This document shows, piece after piece, positions 25,533 to 34,386 of a stretch of DNA of 64,000 nucleotides. Origin of the DNA: Herpetosiphon aurantiacus DSM 785. Its GTDB lineage: Bacteria; Chloroflexota; Chloroflexia; Chloroflexales; Herpetosiphonaceae. Under the pieces are notes generated by a model. The model was not told the DNA's origin. It made no database searches and saw only the letters and a list, made by a program, of their open reading frames with translations. The translations under genes were made by a program, and so were the position numbers. Each line of letters begins with the position of its first letter. Within the stretch, counting starts at the first letter, position 1. The stretch is from NCBI GenBank assembly GCA_000018565.1, contig CP000875.1, positions 4,231,199 to 4,295,198 of the forward strand, given 5' to 3'.

Positions 25533-26783
25533 CTAGAGGCTCTTGTTGAGAGTGAGCAAGAACTCGTCGTTGGTACGGGTTTTGGACATGCGCGTCAGCA
25601 CCAATTCAGTGCCTTCGTTTTCGCCCAACATACTGACCATACGGCGCAACGTCCAAACTTGGCGCAATTGCTCAGGCAAGAGCAACAACTCATCGCGACG
25701 GGTTGAAGAGCGGGCAATATCGACTGCCGGATAGGTGCGGCGTTCAGCCAAGCGCCGATCCAAGTGCAATTCCATGTTGCCAGTACCCTTGAATTCTTCG
25801 TAAATCACGTCGTCCATACGGCTACCAGTATCGACCAAACAGGTAGCAATGATTGTCAACGAGCCGCCGCCTTCGATGTTACGGGCAGCACCAAAGAAGC
25901 GTTTTGGAGGGTACAAGGCCACTGGGTCGATCCCACCAGTCAAGGTTCGGCCTGATGGTGGCATATCCAAGTTGTAAGCCCGTGCCAAACGGGTGATAGA
26001 GTCCATCAAGATCACCACATCTTGGCCGCCTTCGACCAAGCGCTTAGCTCGTTCGAGGGTCATTTCAGAAACTTTGGTATGATCTTCAACTGGCTCATCG
26101 AAGGTCGAAGCAATCACCTCACCGCGGACTGAGCGGCGCATATCGGTGACTTCTTCGGGACGCTCGCCAATCAACAAGACCATCAAATGGGCATCTTGAT
26201 AATTGGTGGTGATGCCATTAGCAATCGCCTTCATCAGCATCGTTTTACCAGCTTTGGGGGGCGAAACCAGCAGCCCACGCTGACCGCGACCGATTGGCGC
26301 AATCAAATCAACCAAACGAGTTGAAAGAATTTGCGGCTCAGTCTCCAAAATAAAGCGTTCATTGGGAAAAATCGGGGTCAATTTTTCAAAATGGGGGCGC
26401 TTACGAGCTTGCTCAGGGTCCATACCATTCACTAATTCAACCCGCAGCAAACTATAATAGCGTTCACTTTCTTTGGGAGGACGAATCTGGCCGGAGATGC
26501 GGTCGCCAGTACGGAGGCCAAAGCGGCGAATTTGAGTTTGCGAGACATACACATCATCGGGGCCAGGCAACATACGGTCGCTGCGCAGAAACCCGAAACC
26601 GTCAGAAACGATATCGAGAATCCCCGTATTGAAAATATTGCCTGCTTGTTCAGTTTGAGCCTGAATTAATTTGTAAATGAGGTCTTGTTTCTTGAGGCGA
26701 CTATAGCCAGAGATATCGAGTTCCCGAGCCATTTCTTGGAGGTCGCTCAACGTTTTGTTTTCTAAATCAGCAAGGTTGACCAC
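25533..26783 (-). CDS. rho: Transcription termination factor Rho
   Basis: A 416-residue hexameric RNA helicase that ends transcription. The N-terminal Rho_N domain (LSDLQEMARELDISGYSRLK) is followed by the RNA-binding cold-shock domain (LDIVSDGFGFLRSDRMLPGP, with the RNP-like GFGFLR), Walker A LVSPPKAGKT (174-181), Walker B VVILMDSITRLARAYN, the Q loop and the R loop/arginine finger region (LDRRLAERRTYPAVDI). No long basic insertion of the actinobacterial type is present. The start is a GTG at 26783 with AGGAGG eight bases before it. The promoter candidate is about 250 bases upstream. Confidence 0.97.
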   Translation of the reverse strand: MVNLADLENKTLSDLQEMARELDISGYSRLKKQDLIYKLIQAQTEQAGNIFNTGILDIVSDGFGFLRSDRMLPGPDDVYVSQTQIRRFGLRTGDRISGQIRPPKESERYYSLLRVELVNGMDPEQARKRPHFEKLTPIFPNERFILETEPQILSTRLVDLIAPIGRGQRGLLVSPPKAGKTMLMKAIANGITTNYQDAHLMVLLIGERPEEVTDMRRSVRGEVIASTFDEPVEDHTKVSEMTLERAKRLVEGGQDVVILMDSITRLARAYNLDMPPSGRTLTGGIDPVALYPPKRFFGAARNIEGGGSLTIIATCLVDTGSRMDDVIYEEFKGTGNMELHLDRRLAERRTYPAVDIARSSTRRDELLLLPEQLRQVWTLRRMVSMLGENEGTELVLTRMSKTRTNDEFLLTLNKSL

Positions 26784-27040
26784 CGTGCTATCCTCCTACG
26801 ATGAATTCTTACAGCGGGCGTGCATCATCCGACCTCTTCAAAAAATCAATGGCGTTGCGTGGCGAACTAATAGCATAGTTCAGCCAATATGCCGCACAAC
26901 CATGCGTTCACGGACGTGCCCACAATGGGAAGCGATCTTGTGAGGGGATGTAACTAATCAGTTGCGTTTTAAAAAGTTGGCTGCTATTTGGAGATGTGTG
27001 AATGTGACGCTGGAAGGGGATTCCCAAATGCGTCGCACGC

Positions 27041-27069
27041 AGTATACCACGACTGACAAAAGCAAGCAA
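27041..27069 (-). promoter_or_regulatory. Candidate extended -10 promoter for rho
   Basis: Read on the - strand, TTGCTT (27064-27069) and TATACT (27041-27046) are 17 bases apart and the -10 is extended (TGGTATACT). It implies an untranslated leader of about 250 bases before the GTG at 26783. The rest of the 351-base gap 26784-27134 shows no gene. Confidence 0.45.
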
Positions 27070-27134
27070 CGCCATTTTTTAGCATGACGTTGCTCGATTT
27101 TAAGCAATTTCTAACGCAAACAGTGACGGTATAT

Positions 27135-28121
27135 TTAGTGCTCGGCAAACGGCAAATCTGAAATCCGCATCAATTTATCCCAACGGTGACGAGACTCGAT
27201 GTAGCGTACTGTGCCAGAGGCCGAACGCATGACTAACGAGTGAGTGGTAGCACCCCACCCAAAAAATTGTACGCCCTTGAGAAAATCTCCGGTCGTAATT
27301 CCCGTCGCCGCCCAAAAAATATTGTCTCCTTGTACCAAATCGTTGGTCGTGTACACTTTGTCGAGATTCAAGCCGTTCTGACGGGCTAGGTCACGCTCAC
27401 GGTCATTACGCGGCCAGAGCTTACACTGAATCTCGCCACCAGTACACTTCATGGCGCAGGCCGAAATCACCGACTCGGGTGCTCCGCCAATGCCCATGAG
27501 AATATCTGCGGGAGCCTCAAGCATGCTCGGCATGAGGCTGGCTGCAACGTCACCATGCAAAATCAGTTTAATCCGCGCTCCCATTTCACGAATCCGCGCA
27601 ATAACATCGTGATGGCGAGGCCGATCAAGCACAATGACCGTTACATCTTCGACCCGTTTTTTAAGTGCTTTGGCAACGCTGCGGATGTTGTCTTCAACCG
27701 AAGCGTTGATATCGATACTGCCCTTGGCTGATTCGCCAACGGCAATTTTATCCATGTAGACGATCCCTGGTGGGTTGAATAGACTGCCACGTTCGGCTGC
27801 TGCGACGACCGCAATTGCCCCCGGCATGCCCTGGGCTAGCAAGGTCGTGCCTTCAACTGGATCAACCGCAATATCAACCCGTGGTTCGCTGCCGTTGCCG
27901 ATCTGCTCGCCAATGTAGAGCATGGGTGCTTCGTCTTTTTCGCCTTCACCGATCACCACAATTCCATCCATATCGGTGGCATTGAGGGCAAACCGCATCG
28001 CATCGACCGCCGCACCATCAGCTTCGTTCTTATCGCCCCGACCCATCCAGCGGGCTGAACGTAACGCAGCCGCTTCGGTTGCCCGTTGGAGATCAAACCC
28101 CAAATTACGCTCCAGCTTCAT
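27135..28121 (-). CDS. glpX: Fructose-1,6-bisphosphatase class II
   Basis: A 328-residue Li+-sensitive-type phosphatase that removes the 1-phosphate of fructose 1,6-bisphosphate (in some phototrophs also sedoheptulose bisphosphate), a gluconeogenic step. Motifs: ALRSARWMGRGDKNEADGAA near residue 20, GIVVIGEGEKDEAPMLYIGE near 50, the metal site VDIAVDPVEGTTLLAQGMPG near 80 (DPxEGT), and MGIGGAPESVISACAMKCTG near 185. AAGGAGG lies eight bases before the ATG at 28121. Length is normal. It stands upstream of rho on the same strand, with its own spacing. Confidence 0.95.
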   Translation of the reverse strand: MKLERNLGFDLQRATEAAALRSARWMGRGDKNEADGAAVDAMRFALNATDMDGIVVIGEGEKDEAPMLYIGEQIGNGSEPRVDIAVDPVEGTTLLAQGMPGAIAVVAAAERGSLFNPPGIVYMDKIAVGESAKGSIDINASVEDNIRSVAKALKKRVEDVTVIVLDRPRHHDVIARIREMGARIKLILHGDVAASLMPSMLEAPADILMGIGGAPESVISACAMKCTGGEIQCKLWPRNDRERDLARQNGLNLDKVYTTNDLVQGDNIFWAATGITTGDFLKGVQFFGWGATTHSLVMRSASGTVRYIESRHRWDKLMRISDLPFAEH

Positions 28122-28364
28122 GCCAACCTCCTTGTTGTGCAATATCATCGCTTGCGAGCTTTACGAGTATTCTAAAAATGCGATTGTACCATATTTCGCA
28201 AAGTCGGCAGCAAATGATGATTGCTAACCAGCACAGTTCAATTTCTAGGATGTTGAATTAAGCGTGTGAGCCTTTGGTTCGCCTAACTGCGGCTGATAAT
28301 ACCATAGTTTTTCACCAGAACGTAGTAGGTTCTTAGTCCTAGTGCCAATCAGCATGCGTGGGAA

Positions 28365-29453
28365 TTATTTGGGGGCAAAGCGGCCCACCACGGGCAACCA
28401 GCGTGTGGCTCGTACATAGATATGGCTGAGTGCTCCGTTGCCACGCCAGCGTACCATCGCATGAGCCAAACCAATCCAAATCAGCATAATCAAGCCAGCC
28501 ACAAACCAGCCCAGCCATGAGCCAACTAAATAGCCAATCAGCACCGCCAACGACAATAAAATCAGCATAATCAAAAATTCGCTGGGATCGTCGGCTTTGT
28601 AGCTGCGCGGGCGTTGGGGTTCTGCGGGCTTAGCAGCGGGCTTGCTCGGCTGAACTGGATGTTGTTTCACCTTGGTTGGCAAGGCTTCGCTTTCAATCGC
28701 GGTGCTATAACCAGCAGCCGAACTGCCAGCATAGGCGGCTTGCTGTTGCTCACGAAACATCTGTTGCCAATCAAATTGGGTGGTGGCTTGCGAATGCGCC
28801 CAAAGCTCTAATGCTAATTTGATTGCTGCTGGATACCCGCCCGCCAATTTAATCACTTGGCTGATCGTGGTGGGATCGGGATTCAAGTTGGTACTTTGGG
28901 TCAGGGTCGTGATCAAACTACGGACTTCGCGTTCAGGCATGGGCGCTAGGGTTATTTGGCTGAGCGTGCTTTGCCAATCAGCAGCAATCTGATCAAGCGG
29001 TTGGCTGCTAGCAGCAACAATTTGCAAAAAGCCCTCGTTAACCCAGCCACGCAGCGCACTACGAACTACCCCAATCCAACCCATACCCGCCGACTCCAAA
29101 TCGTCGAGCAATAGCAACATCGGTGGGGTTGTCGCTTCGTGAAAGGCTTGGGTTAGGCTGAGTTCATCGTCGCCATTGGCTCGCAGCGCCCGCAACATCG
29201 GCGAATACAAATCACGCGCTTCGTTAACTCGGGCAAGGCTCAGGAAAACTACTTGAGGCGGCTCGTCGAGCACCATGGCCACAGCTTGGCCAATATGGTG
29301 CAGCAACGAAGTTTTGCCACTGCCTTGGGGGCCGATCACTGCACACGAGCGACCAGCCGCCAGCGCTTCGTTAATTTGAACAATCTCACGTTCACGCCCA
29401 ACAAAGTCGCGCGGATCGTGGATGGGTGTGGTTGAAAAGTAAGGTTGTGTCAT
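28365..29453 (-). CDS. AAA/ORC-like ATPase with C-terminal membrane segments
   Basis: A 362-residue P-loop ATPase. The start FVGREREIVQINEAL plus Walker A VIGPQGSGKTSLLHHI (41-48) is the AAA_16/ORC-type arrangement common in regulatory STAND and Cdc6-like proteins; Walker B is MLLLLDDLESAG near residue 118. After a Pro/Lys/Ala-rich linker (about 255-285) there are two or three membrane helices (FLIMLILLSLAVLIGYLVGS, then WFVAGLIMLIWIGLAHAMV). So a cytoplasmic ATPase is tethered by its C-terminus. Role unknown. There is no obvious ribosome site; a family C repeat abuts the ATG. Confidence 0.72.
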   Translation of the reverse strand: MTQPYFSTTPIHDPRDFVGREREIVQINEALAAGRSCAVIGPQGSGKTSLLHHIGQAVAMVLDEPPQVVFLSLARVNEARDLYSPMLRALRANGDDELSLTQAFHEATTPPMLLLLDDLESAGMGWIGVVRSALRGWVNEGFLQIVAASSQPLDQIAADWQSTLSQITLAPMPEREVRSLITTLTQSTNLNPDPTTISQVIKLAGGYPAAIKLALELWAHSQATTQFDWQQMFREQQQAAYAGSSAAGYSTAIESEALPTKVKQHPVQPSKPAAKPAEPQRPRSYKADDPSEFLIMLILLSLAVLIGYLVGSWLGWFVAGLIMLIWIGLAHAMVRWRGNGALSHIYVRATRWLPVVGRFAPK

Positions 29454-29459
29454 AAATTA

Positions 29460-29577
29460 GAGCATAGAACAAAGAGCATAGAACATAATTAAGCATAGGT
29501 TCATCATATGTCTATGATACTCGAAACTTAGCAAGTTCCAAAGCGCGATGTTCTTTGCTCTATGCTCGTTGTTCTTA
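29460..29577. repeat. Inverted pair of family C repeats
   Basis: AGAGCATAGAACAAAGAGCA at 29460-29479 and, in opposite orientation, TGTTCTTTGCTCTATGCTCG starting near 29550. The two arms flank about 65 bases and fill the gap between the mutase start side and the ATPase gene. Confidence 0.6.
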
Positions 29578-31257
29578 TTAGACGATCATCACTTCTTGAT
29601 AAACCCCAAATACCTCGCGCAATACATCGCACATTTCGCCCAACGTGGCATAGGCATTGACCGCCGCCAGAATTGGCTCCATCAGATTGTGCTCACCTTG
29701 CGCTGCTTGGCGTAGGTTATCCATGGCTTCGGCCCAACGAACTTGATCGCGTTCGTTGCGCACTTTGTTGAGGCGAGCCATGTGTTTGTTCTCACCATCG
29801 GGGTCCATTTGCAAAATTGGAATTTCAATTGGATCATCGACGGTGTATTTGTTAACTCCCACAAAGCCGCGCTGGCCGCTATCAACTTCTTGTTGGAAGC
29901 GATAGGATGAATCGGCGATTTGCTGTTGAATCCAGCCTTTTTCCAAAGCCGCTTCCATGCCGCCTTGCTCCTCGATGCGGCGGAAGTAATCGAGACACTC
30001 GGCTTCCATGCGGTTGGTCAAAGCCTCGACAAAATACGAGCCAGCCAACGGATCAATCGTGTTGGTCACGCCGCTTTCTTCAGCAATAATTTGTTGGGTA
30101 CGCAAGGCAATGGTCACAGCTTTTTCCGATGGCAAGGCTAGGGCTTCATCCATCGCATCGGTATGCAATGATTGTGTACCGCCGATCACCGCTGCCAACG
30201 CTTGAATCGCCACCCGCACGATGTTGTTCTCAGGTTGTTGGGCAGTCAGCGAAACGCCCGCCGTCTGGGTGTGAAATCGCATCCACCACGAACGAGGATT
30301 TTTCGCTCCATACACATCACGCATCTGGCGTGCCCAAACCCGACGCGCCGCGCGATACTTGGCAATTTCTTCAAAGAAATCGTTGTGAGCATTGAAGAAA
30401 TAGGAAATGCGCGGTGCAAAATCATCAATATTCAGGCCACGTTTGAGACAAGCCTTGACATACGCTATGCCGTCGCCGAGCGTAAATGCCAGCTCTTGGG
30501 CTGCCGTAGATCCAGCTTCGCGAATATGATAGCCACTGACCGAGACTGGATTCCACTTGGGCATATGTTGGGCAGCAAATTCAATCGTATCAACCACCAA
30601 GCGCATTGATGGTGCAATCGGGAAGATATATTCGTTCTGGGCGGCATATTCTTTAAGGATATCGTTTTGGAGCGTGCCACCTAACTTGGCGCGTGAAATG
30701 CCGCGCTTTTCCGCCGCCGCAATATACATCGCCCAAATAATTGCAGCTGGCGAGTTAATCGTCATCGAAGTGGTTACTTGATCGAGTGGAATGCCATCGA
30801 ACAAAATATCCATATCGGCCAACGAAGTGACGGCCACGCCACATTTGCCAAACTCACCCTCGACCAATGGATGATCGGTGTCACGGCCATAGAGCGTCGG
30901 CATATCGAAGGCCGTCGAAAGCCCAGTTTGGCCTTGGCTCAGCAGATATTTAAACCGAGCATTGGTTTCTTCGGCAGTGCCAAACCCCGCAAACATGCGC
31001 ATCGTCCAGAGCTTGCCACGATAGCCAGTTGGGTGAATCCCACGGGTATAGGGAAACTCACCAGGAAAGCTAATATCCTTCTGATAATCAGTGTCGGCAA
31101 TGTCGAGCGGGGTATACAAGCGCTGAATCGGCTCGCTGGAAATTGTGCTAAATAACGCCGGACGTTCGGGAGTTTTCTGCAGTGTCGGAGCCAGCGTTTC
31201 ATCATTCCAGCGCTCCTGCGCCGCCCGCATCTGAGCTAACTGCTCGGGACTAAACAT
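29578..31257 (-). CDS. icmA: B12-dependent acyl-CoA mutase large subunit, isobutyryl-CoA mutase-like
   Basis: A 559-residue TIM-barrel catalytic subunit of the methylmalonyl-CoA mutase family, without the C-terminal B12 domain, so it needs a separate small subunit not in this window. The acyl-CoA region reads [20 protein letters not shown] and the later one [18 protein letters not shown]. Numbered as in Propionibacterium MutB, position 89 is Phe and 207 is Gln. Methylmalonyl-CoA mutases have Tyr89 and Arg207 there; isobutyryl-CoA mutases have Phe and Gln. His244 and Gln197 are kept. So the likely reaction is isobutyryl-CoA to n-butyryl-CoA, in valine or fatty-acid metabolism. GGGGG precedes the ATG. 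Confidence 0.82.
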   Translation of the reverse strand: MFSPEQLAQMRAAQERWNDETLAPTLQKTPERPALFSTISSEPIQRLYTPLDIADTDYQKDISFPGEFPYTRGIHPTGYRGKLWTMRMFAGFGTAEETNARFKYLLSQGQTGLSTAFDMPTLYGRDTDHPLVEGEFGKCGVAVTSLADMDILFDGIPLDQVTTSMTINSPAAIIWAMYIAAAEKRGISRAKLGGTLQNDILKEYAAQNEYIFPIAPSMRLVVDTIEFAAQHMPKWNPVSVSGYHIREAGSTAAQELAFTLGDGIAYVKACLKRGLNIDDFAPRISYFFNAHNDFFEEIAKYRAARRVWARQMRDVYGAKNPRSWWMRFHTQTAGVSLTAQQPENNIVRVAIQALAAVIGGTQSLHTDAMDEALALPSEKAVTIALRTQQIIAEESGVTNTIDPLAGSYFVEALTNRMEAECLDYFRRIEEQGGMEAALEKGWIQQQIADSSYRFQQEVDSGQRGFVGVNKYTVDDPIEIPILQMDPDGENKHMARLNKVRNERDQVRWAEAMDNLRQAAQGEHNLMEPILAAVNAYATLGEMCDVLREVFGVYQEVMIV

Positions 31258-31329
31258 CGTCGTTTCCCCCTTGGGTTATGAAAATTCTCAACCTTCACGC
31301 GGTATGCTTCCATTGTAGCAAAGAAAATC

Positions 31330-31566
31330 AGAAGGCAGAAGTCAAAAGTCAAAATGGAGGTCAGGAGCCAGGGGCCAGAGGTCAGCGATCAGTTTTTAAC
31401 GCAGAGACGGAGAGCGACCGAAAGGATGAGGGATGAAGGATGAAATGTGGGGAGTAAAGGAAGATAATCAAAAAAATCTGTGCCAATCTGTGGCTAAAAA
31501 CCTTCGCGTGCTTCGTGCCCTTCGTGGTTTCAATCCTTCGTGTCCTTCGTGTCCTTCGTGGATCAT
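31330..31566. repeat. Intergenic mosaic of CACGAAGG, CACAGATT and other tracts
   Basis: Between the mutase and pncB: GCAGAAGTCAAAAGTCAAAA, then AACGCAGAGACGGAGAG, GGATGAGGGATGAAGGATGA, AATCTGTGCCAATCTGTGGC, and finally several CCTTCGTGTCCTTCGTGG units. The modules recur at 18950, 25193, 25373, 41880, 53850 and 58970. No gene is seen. Confidence 0.6.
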
Positions 31567-31579
31567 TAGTGCTTGACAA

Positions 31580-31600
31580 TTAGTGTATTATAGACACTAA
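31580..31600. promoter_or_regulatory. Perfect 21-base palindromic operator at the pncB promoter
   Basis: TTAGTGT (31580-31586) and ACACTAA (31594-31600) are exact inverted copies around a 7-base A/T-rich centre. A consensus -35 TTGACA ends two bases before it (31573-31578), so the palindrome covers the spacer and -10 region and would block RNA polymerase when bound. It lies 33 bases upstream of the pncB ATG. The regulator may be an NAD-pathway repressor such as NrtR; this is inference. Confidence 0.6.
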
Positions 31601-31633
31601 GTCAGTTTTTCGATTTACAAAGGATAGCAATAT

Positions 31634-33169
31634 ATGACAACCCGCTTTCAACATGGCATTCTCTTCACCGATCAATATCAATTAACCATGTCGCAGGTGT
31701 ATTATCGCTTGGGGCTGCATGAACGCCCAGCCTTGTTCGACCACTACTTCCGTTCGTATCCCAATTATGGAGCGCATGCGGCGGGCTATGCGGTGGCCGC
31801 TGGCATGCAACCCTTGCTCGAATGGATGGATACCGCCCGCTTTGGCGAAGGCGAAATCGCTGCGCTCTCGGCGATGAAAGGCCGCACTGGCCAAGCGTTG
31901 TTTAGCAGCGATTTTTTGGGCTGGCTGCGCAAATATGGCGATCTGCGCAATGTTACGATTCGGGCGATTCCCGAGGGGCGTGTGGTGCATCACACCGTGC
32001 CAATGACGATTGTCGAAGGCCCATTGGTGTTGGCGCAAATTCTCGAAACGCCCTTGTTGAATATGCTCAACTTCAGCACACTTATCGCTACCAAAGCGGC
32101 ACGGGTGCGCGAGAGCGCTGGCGATGGCTTATTTTTGGAATTTGGCATGCGCCGCGCTCAAGGCTGGGGAGCCAATTTGGCCACTCGGGCAGCCCTCATC
32201 GGCGGGGCTGATAGCTCATCGAACGTTGGCGCAGCGCTGGATATGGGTGTGCAGCCAAGTGGCACCCATGCCCATAGTTTGGTCCAAACCGCCATGGCGT
32301 TGGGCATGGGCGAATTAGGCGCATTCGAGGCCTACGCTGAAGCCTACCCCGACGACACGCTGCTGCTGGTCGATACGATCAACACCTTGGAAAGCGGCGT
32401 GCCCAATGCGATCAAGGTATTTGAAAAGTTGCGTCGCCAAGGCCATAAACCCGTTGGCATTCGGCTCGATTCAGGCGACTTGGCCTATTTGAGCATTCAG
32501 GCCGCCAAAATGCTCAATACTGCCGGATTCCCCGATGTTTCGATTGTGCTTTCCAACAATCTCGATGAATTAGTGATTTGGCAAATTTTGACCCAAATTC
32601 GCGCCGAAGCGCCGCGCTATGGCCTTGAAGCCGATGCCGTAATCAAGCGCTTGGTGTTTGGGGTCGGCACGCATTTGGTCACATCGTGGGGCGAACCAGC
32701 CTTAGGCGGCGTGTATAAATTGGTTTCATTGTTTGATCGCGATACATGGAAACCAGCGATCAAGCTCTCAGAGAACCCGCAGAAAACTCCAACTCCTGGG
32801 CGCAAAGCAGCATGGCGGGTCTATGATAGCCGTGGGCGAGCTAGCGCCGATGTTTTGACCTTGGATGACGAACATCCACAGCAAAGCGAAGCCTTGAGCC
32901 TGTATCACCCAACTGATTCGAGCAAACAACGCACCCTGACTCCTGCCGACCACACCATTGAGGCCTTGTATGCGACGGTGCTCGATTCTGGCCGACGGGT
33001 CGTTGATGTGCCCGATTTGGCCGAGTTGCGCGAACGGCGGGTGCGCGATTTGGCGCGGCTTGATCCTGGGGTTTTGCGCTTGGTCAATCCCCACATCTAC
33101 CACGTTTCGCTCAGCCAACGCTTATGGGAATTGAAACAGAACCTGATTAAAGAGATGCGCAAGGGCTAA
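31634..33169 (+). CDS. pncB: Nicotinate phosphoribosyltransferase
   Basis: A 511-residue enzyme that makes nicotinate mononucleotide from nicotinate and PRPP, the salvage entry to NAD. Typical stretches: [95 protein letters not shown] and [16 protein letters not shown]. Length fits the long PncB2-like form. AAAGGAT precedes the ATG. A palindromic operator sits at the promoter. nadC, which makes the same product de novo, follows about 250 bases downstream with its own promoter candidate. Confidence 0.94.
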   Translation: MTTRFQHGILFTDQYQLTMSQVYYRLGLHERPALFDHYFRSYPNYGAHAAGYAVAAGMQPLLEWMDTARFGEGEIAALSAMKGRTGQALFSSDFLGWLRKYGDLRNVTIRAIPEGRVVHHTVPMTIVEGPLVLAQILETPLLNMLNFSTLIATKAARVRESAGDGLFLEFGMRRAQGWGANLATRAALIGGADSSSNVGAALDMGVQPSGTHAHSLVQTAMALGMGELGAFEAYAEAYPDDTLLLVDTINTLESGVPNAIKVFEKLRRQGHKPVGIRLDSGDLAYLSIQAAKMLNTAGFPDVSIVLSNNLDELVIWQILTQIRAEAPRYGLEADAVIKRLVFGVGTHLVTSWGEPALGGVYKLVSLFDRDTWKPAIKLSENPQKTPTPGRKAAWRVYDSRGRASADVLTLDDEHPQQSEALSLYHPTDSSKQRTLTPADHTIEALYATVLDSGRRVVDVPDLAELRERRVRDLARLDPGVLRLVNPHIYHVSLSQRLWELKQNLIKEMRKG

Positions 33170-33349
33170 GCGCGATCAAACGCCTTGAGATTGGCCACGT
33201 TAATAATCAACTGGCAAATTTAAGGCTTATTTATAAAGATTTTTAATAAATTTATTATTCGATCAGCCCAAGCGATGCTGCCAGAGAATCCTGCAGGCGA
33301 CACCATTAACCATGGATTGCTTGCAGGATTCGTGGTCAGTTGAGGCAAA

Positions 33350-33378
33350 TTGATCACCGCAACAAGGATTTTTATGCT
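33350..33378 (+). promoter_or_regulatory. Candidate promoter of nadC
   Basis: TTGATC (33350-33355) and TATGCT (33373-33378) with a 17-base spacer, 49 bases before the ATG at 33427. A 9-bp inverted repeat, AATCCTGCA (33287-33295) and TGCAGGATT (33322-33330), lies just upstream. Confidence 0.4.
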
Positions 33379-33426
33379 ATGATTGACAATCGTAACCCAA
33401 TGTACAAGGACAATGGTGTTTGTGCA

Positions 33427-34272
33427 ATGTACCTTCCTCAAGCAACTCAACGCCTCATCGAATTGGCGTTAGCAGAAGACCTCGATGGTGGCGACTTAAC
33501 ATCACTTGCCACAATTCCGGCTGATTTAGCAGCCAAAGCCCATGTTTTAGTTAAAGATCAGGGTGTACTCGCAGGCATGGACGTTGCAGCGGCGGTTTGC
33601 CGTTTGGTTGACCCGGCCTTAGAATGGCAACCAGTGTTAGGCGATGGTTCAGCTGTGGAGTATGGCACGATTGTGGCCTACCTCAGCGGGCCAGCTCGCT
33701 CAGTGCTGATGGCTGAACGCACCGTACTTAACTTTTTACAGCGGCTTTCGGGCATTGCCAGCAAAACGGCGCTCTATGTCGCCAAAATCGCCGATACCCA
33801 AGCTAAATTGGTTGATACGCGCAAAACCACCCCAGGCTGGCGGGCTTTGGAAAAAGCCGCAGTACGGGCAGGGGGTGGCGCAAATCATCGGTTTAATTTG
33901 GGCGATGGCGTGCTGATCAAAGACAATCATCTGGCGCTTGGTGGGCATGATATTGTGGGCGCAATTCAGCGGGCACGGGCTGTTGCGCCGCATACCACCA
34001 AAATCGAGGTTGAAGTTGAAGATTTGGCGGGGGTACAAGCAGCACTTGAGGCGGGAGCCGATATCATTATGCTCGATAATATGTCAATTGAGGCCATGCA
34101 CGAGGCTGTACAGTTAATCGCTGGACGGGCCTTAGTCGAGGCTTCGGGCGGCATCACCCTTGAGCGAATTCGGGCGGTCGCGGAAACGGGAGTCAATGTG
34201 ATCTCCTGTGGTGCGATTACCCACTCGGCGACGGCGCTCGACATCAGCTTGGACATTGCAATCAATTCGTAA
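33427..34272 (+). CDS. nadC: Nicotinate-nucleotide pyrophosphorylase (quinolinate phosphoribosyltransferase)
   Basis: A 281-residue enzyme that converts quinolinate and PRPP to nicotinate mononucleotide. Signature regions: LALAEDLDGGDLTSLATIP at the N-terminus, AERTVLNFLQRLSGIASKTA, VDTRKTTPGWRALEKAAVRA, GGGANHRFNLGDGVLIKDNH (Arg/His/Lys contacts to the phosphates), VEVEDLAGVQAALEAGADII, MLDNMS and EASGGITLERI. I choose the ATG at 33427, giving the usual family length, over in-frame ATGs at 33340 and 33400, which lie before or on the promoter candidate; AAGGA is 16 bases upstream, so the start is not fully certain. No nadA or nadB is in the window. Confidence 0.93.
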   Translation: MYLPQATQRLIELALAEDLDGGDLTSLATIPADLAAKAHVLVKDQGVLAGMDVAAAVCRLVDPALEWQPVLGDGSAVEYGTIVAYLSGPARSVLMAERTVLNFLQRLSGIASKTALYVAKIADTQAKLVDTRKTTPGWRALEKAAVRAGGGANHRFNLGDGVLIKDNHLALGGHDIVGAIQRARAVAPHTTKIEVEVEDLAGVQAALEAGADIIMLDNMSIEAMHEAVQLIAGRALVEASGGITLERIRAVAETGVNVISCGAITHSATALDISLDIAINS

Positions 34273-34314
34273 CGTGCTCATCAGTAGGTTATAAGCAATT
34301 TATCAGGTTGGCCA

Positions 34315-34323
34315 TGCTACTAT
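34315..34323 (+). promoter_or_regulatory. Extended -10 element upstream of the first glycoside-hydrolase-like gene
   Basis: TGCTACTAT is an extended -10 (TG-n-TACTAT) 64 bases before the ATG at 34387. The -35 region is weak. Confidence 0.35.
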
Positions 34324-34386
34324 TACGCAGTCAGTACTGAGCAATTGCTTACGAACGATTTAGTGCATCGACAAAAGGAGAATGCC

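Noticed and set aside
33383-33411. A shared regulatory site between pncB and nadC based on TTGACAAT in both upstream regions
   Set aside because: The nadC copy lacks the TTAGTGT/ACACTAA arms, so the shared part is just a -35-like string.
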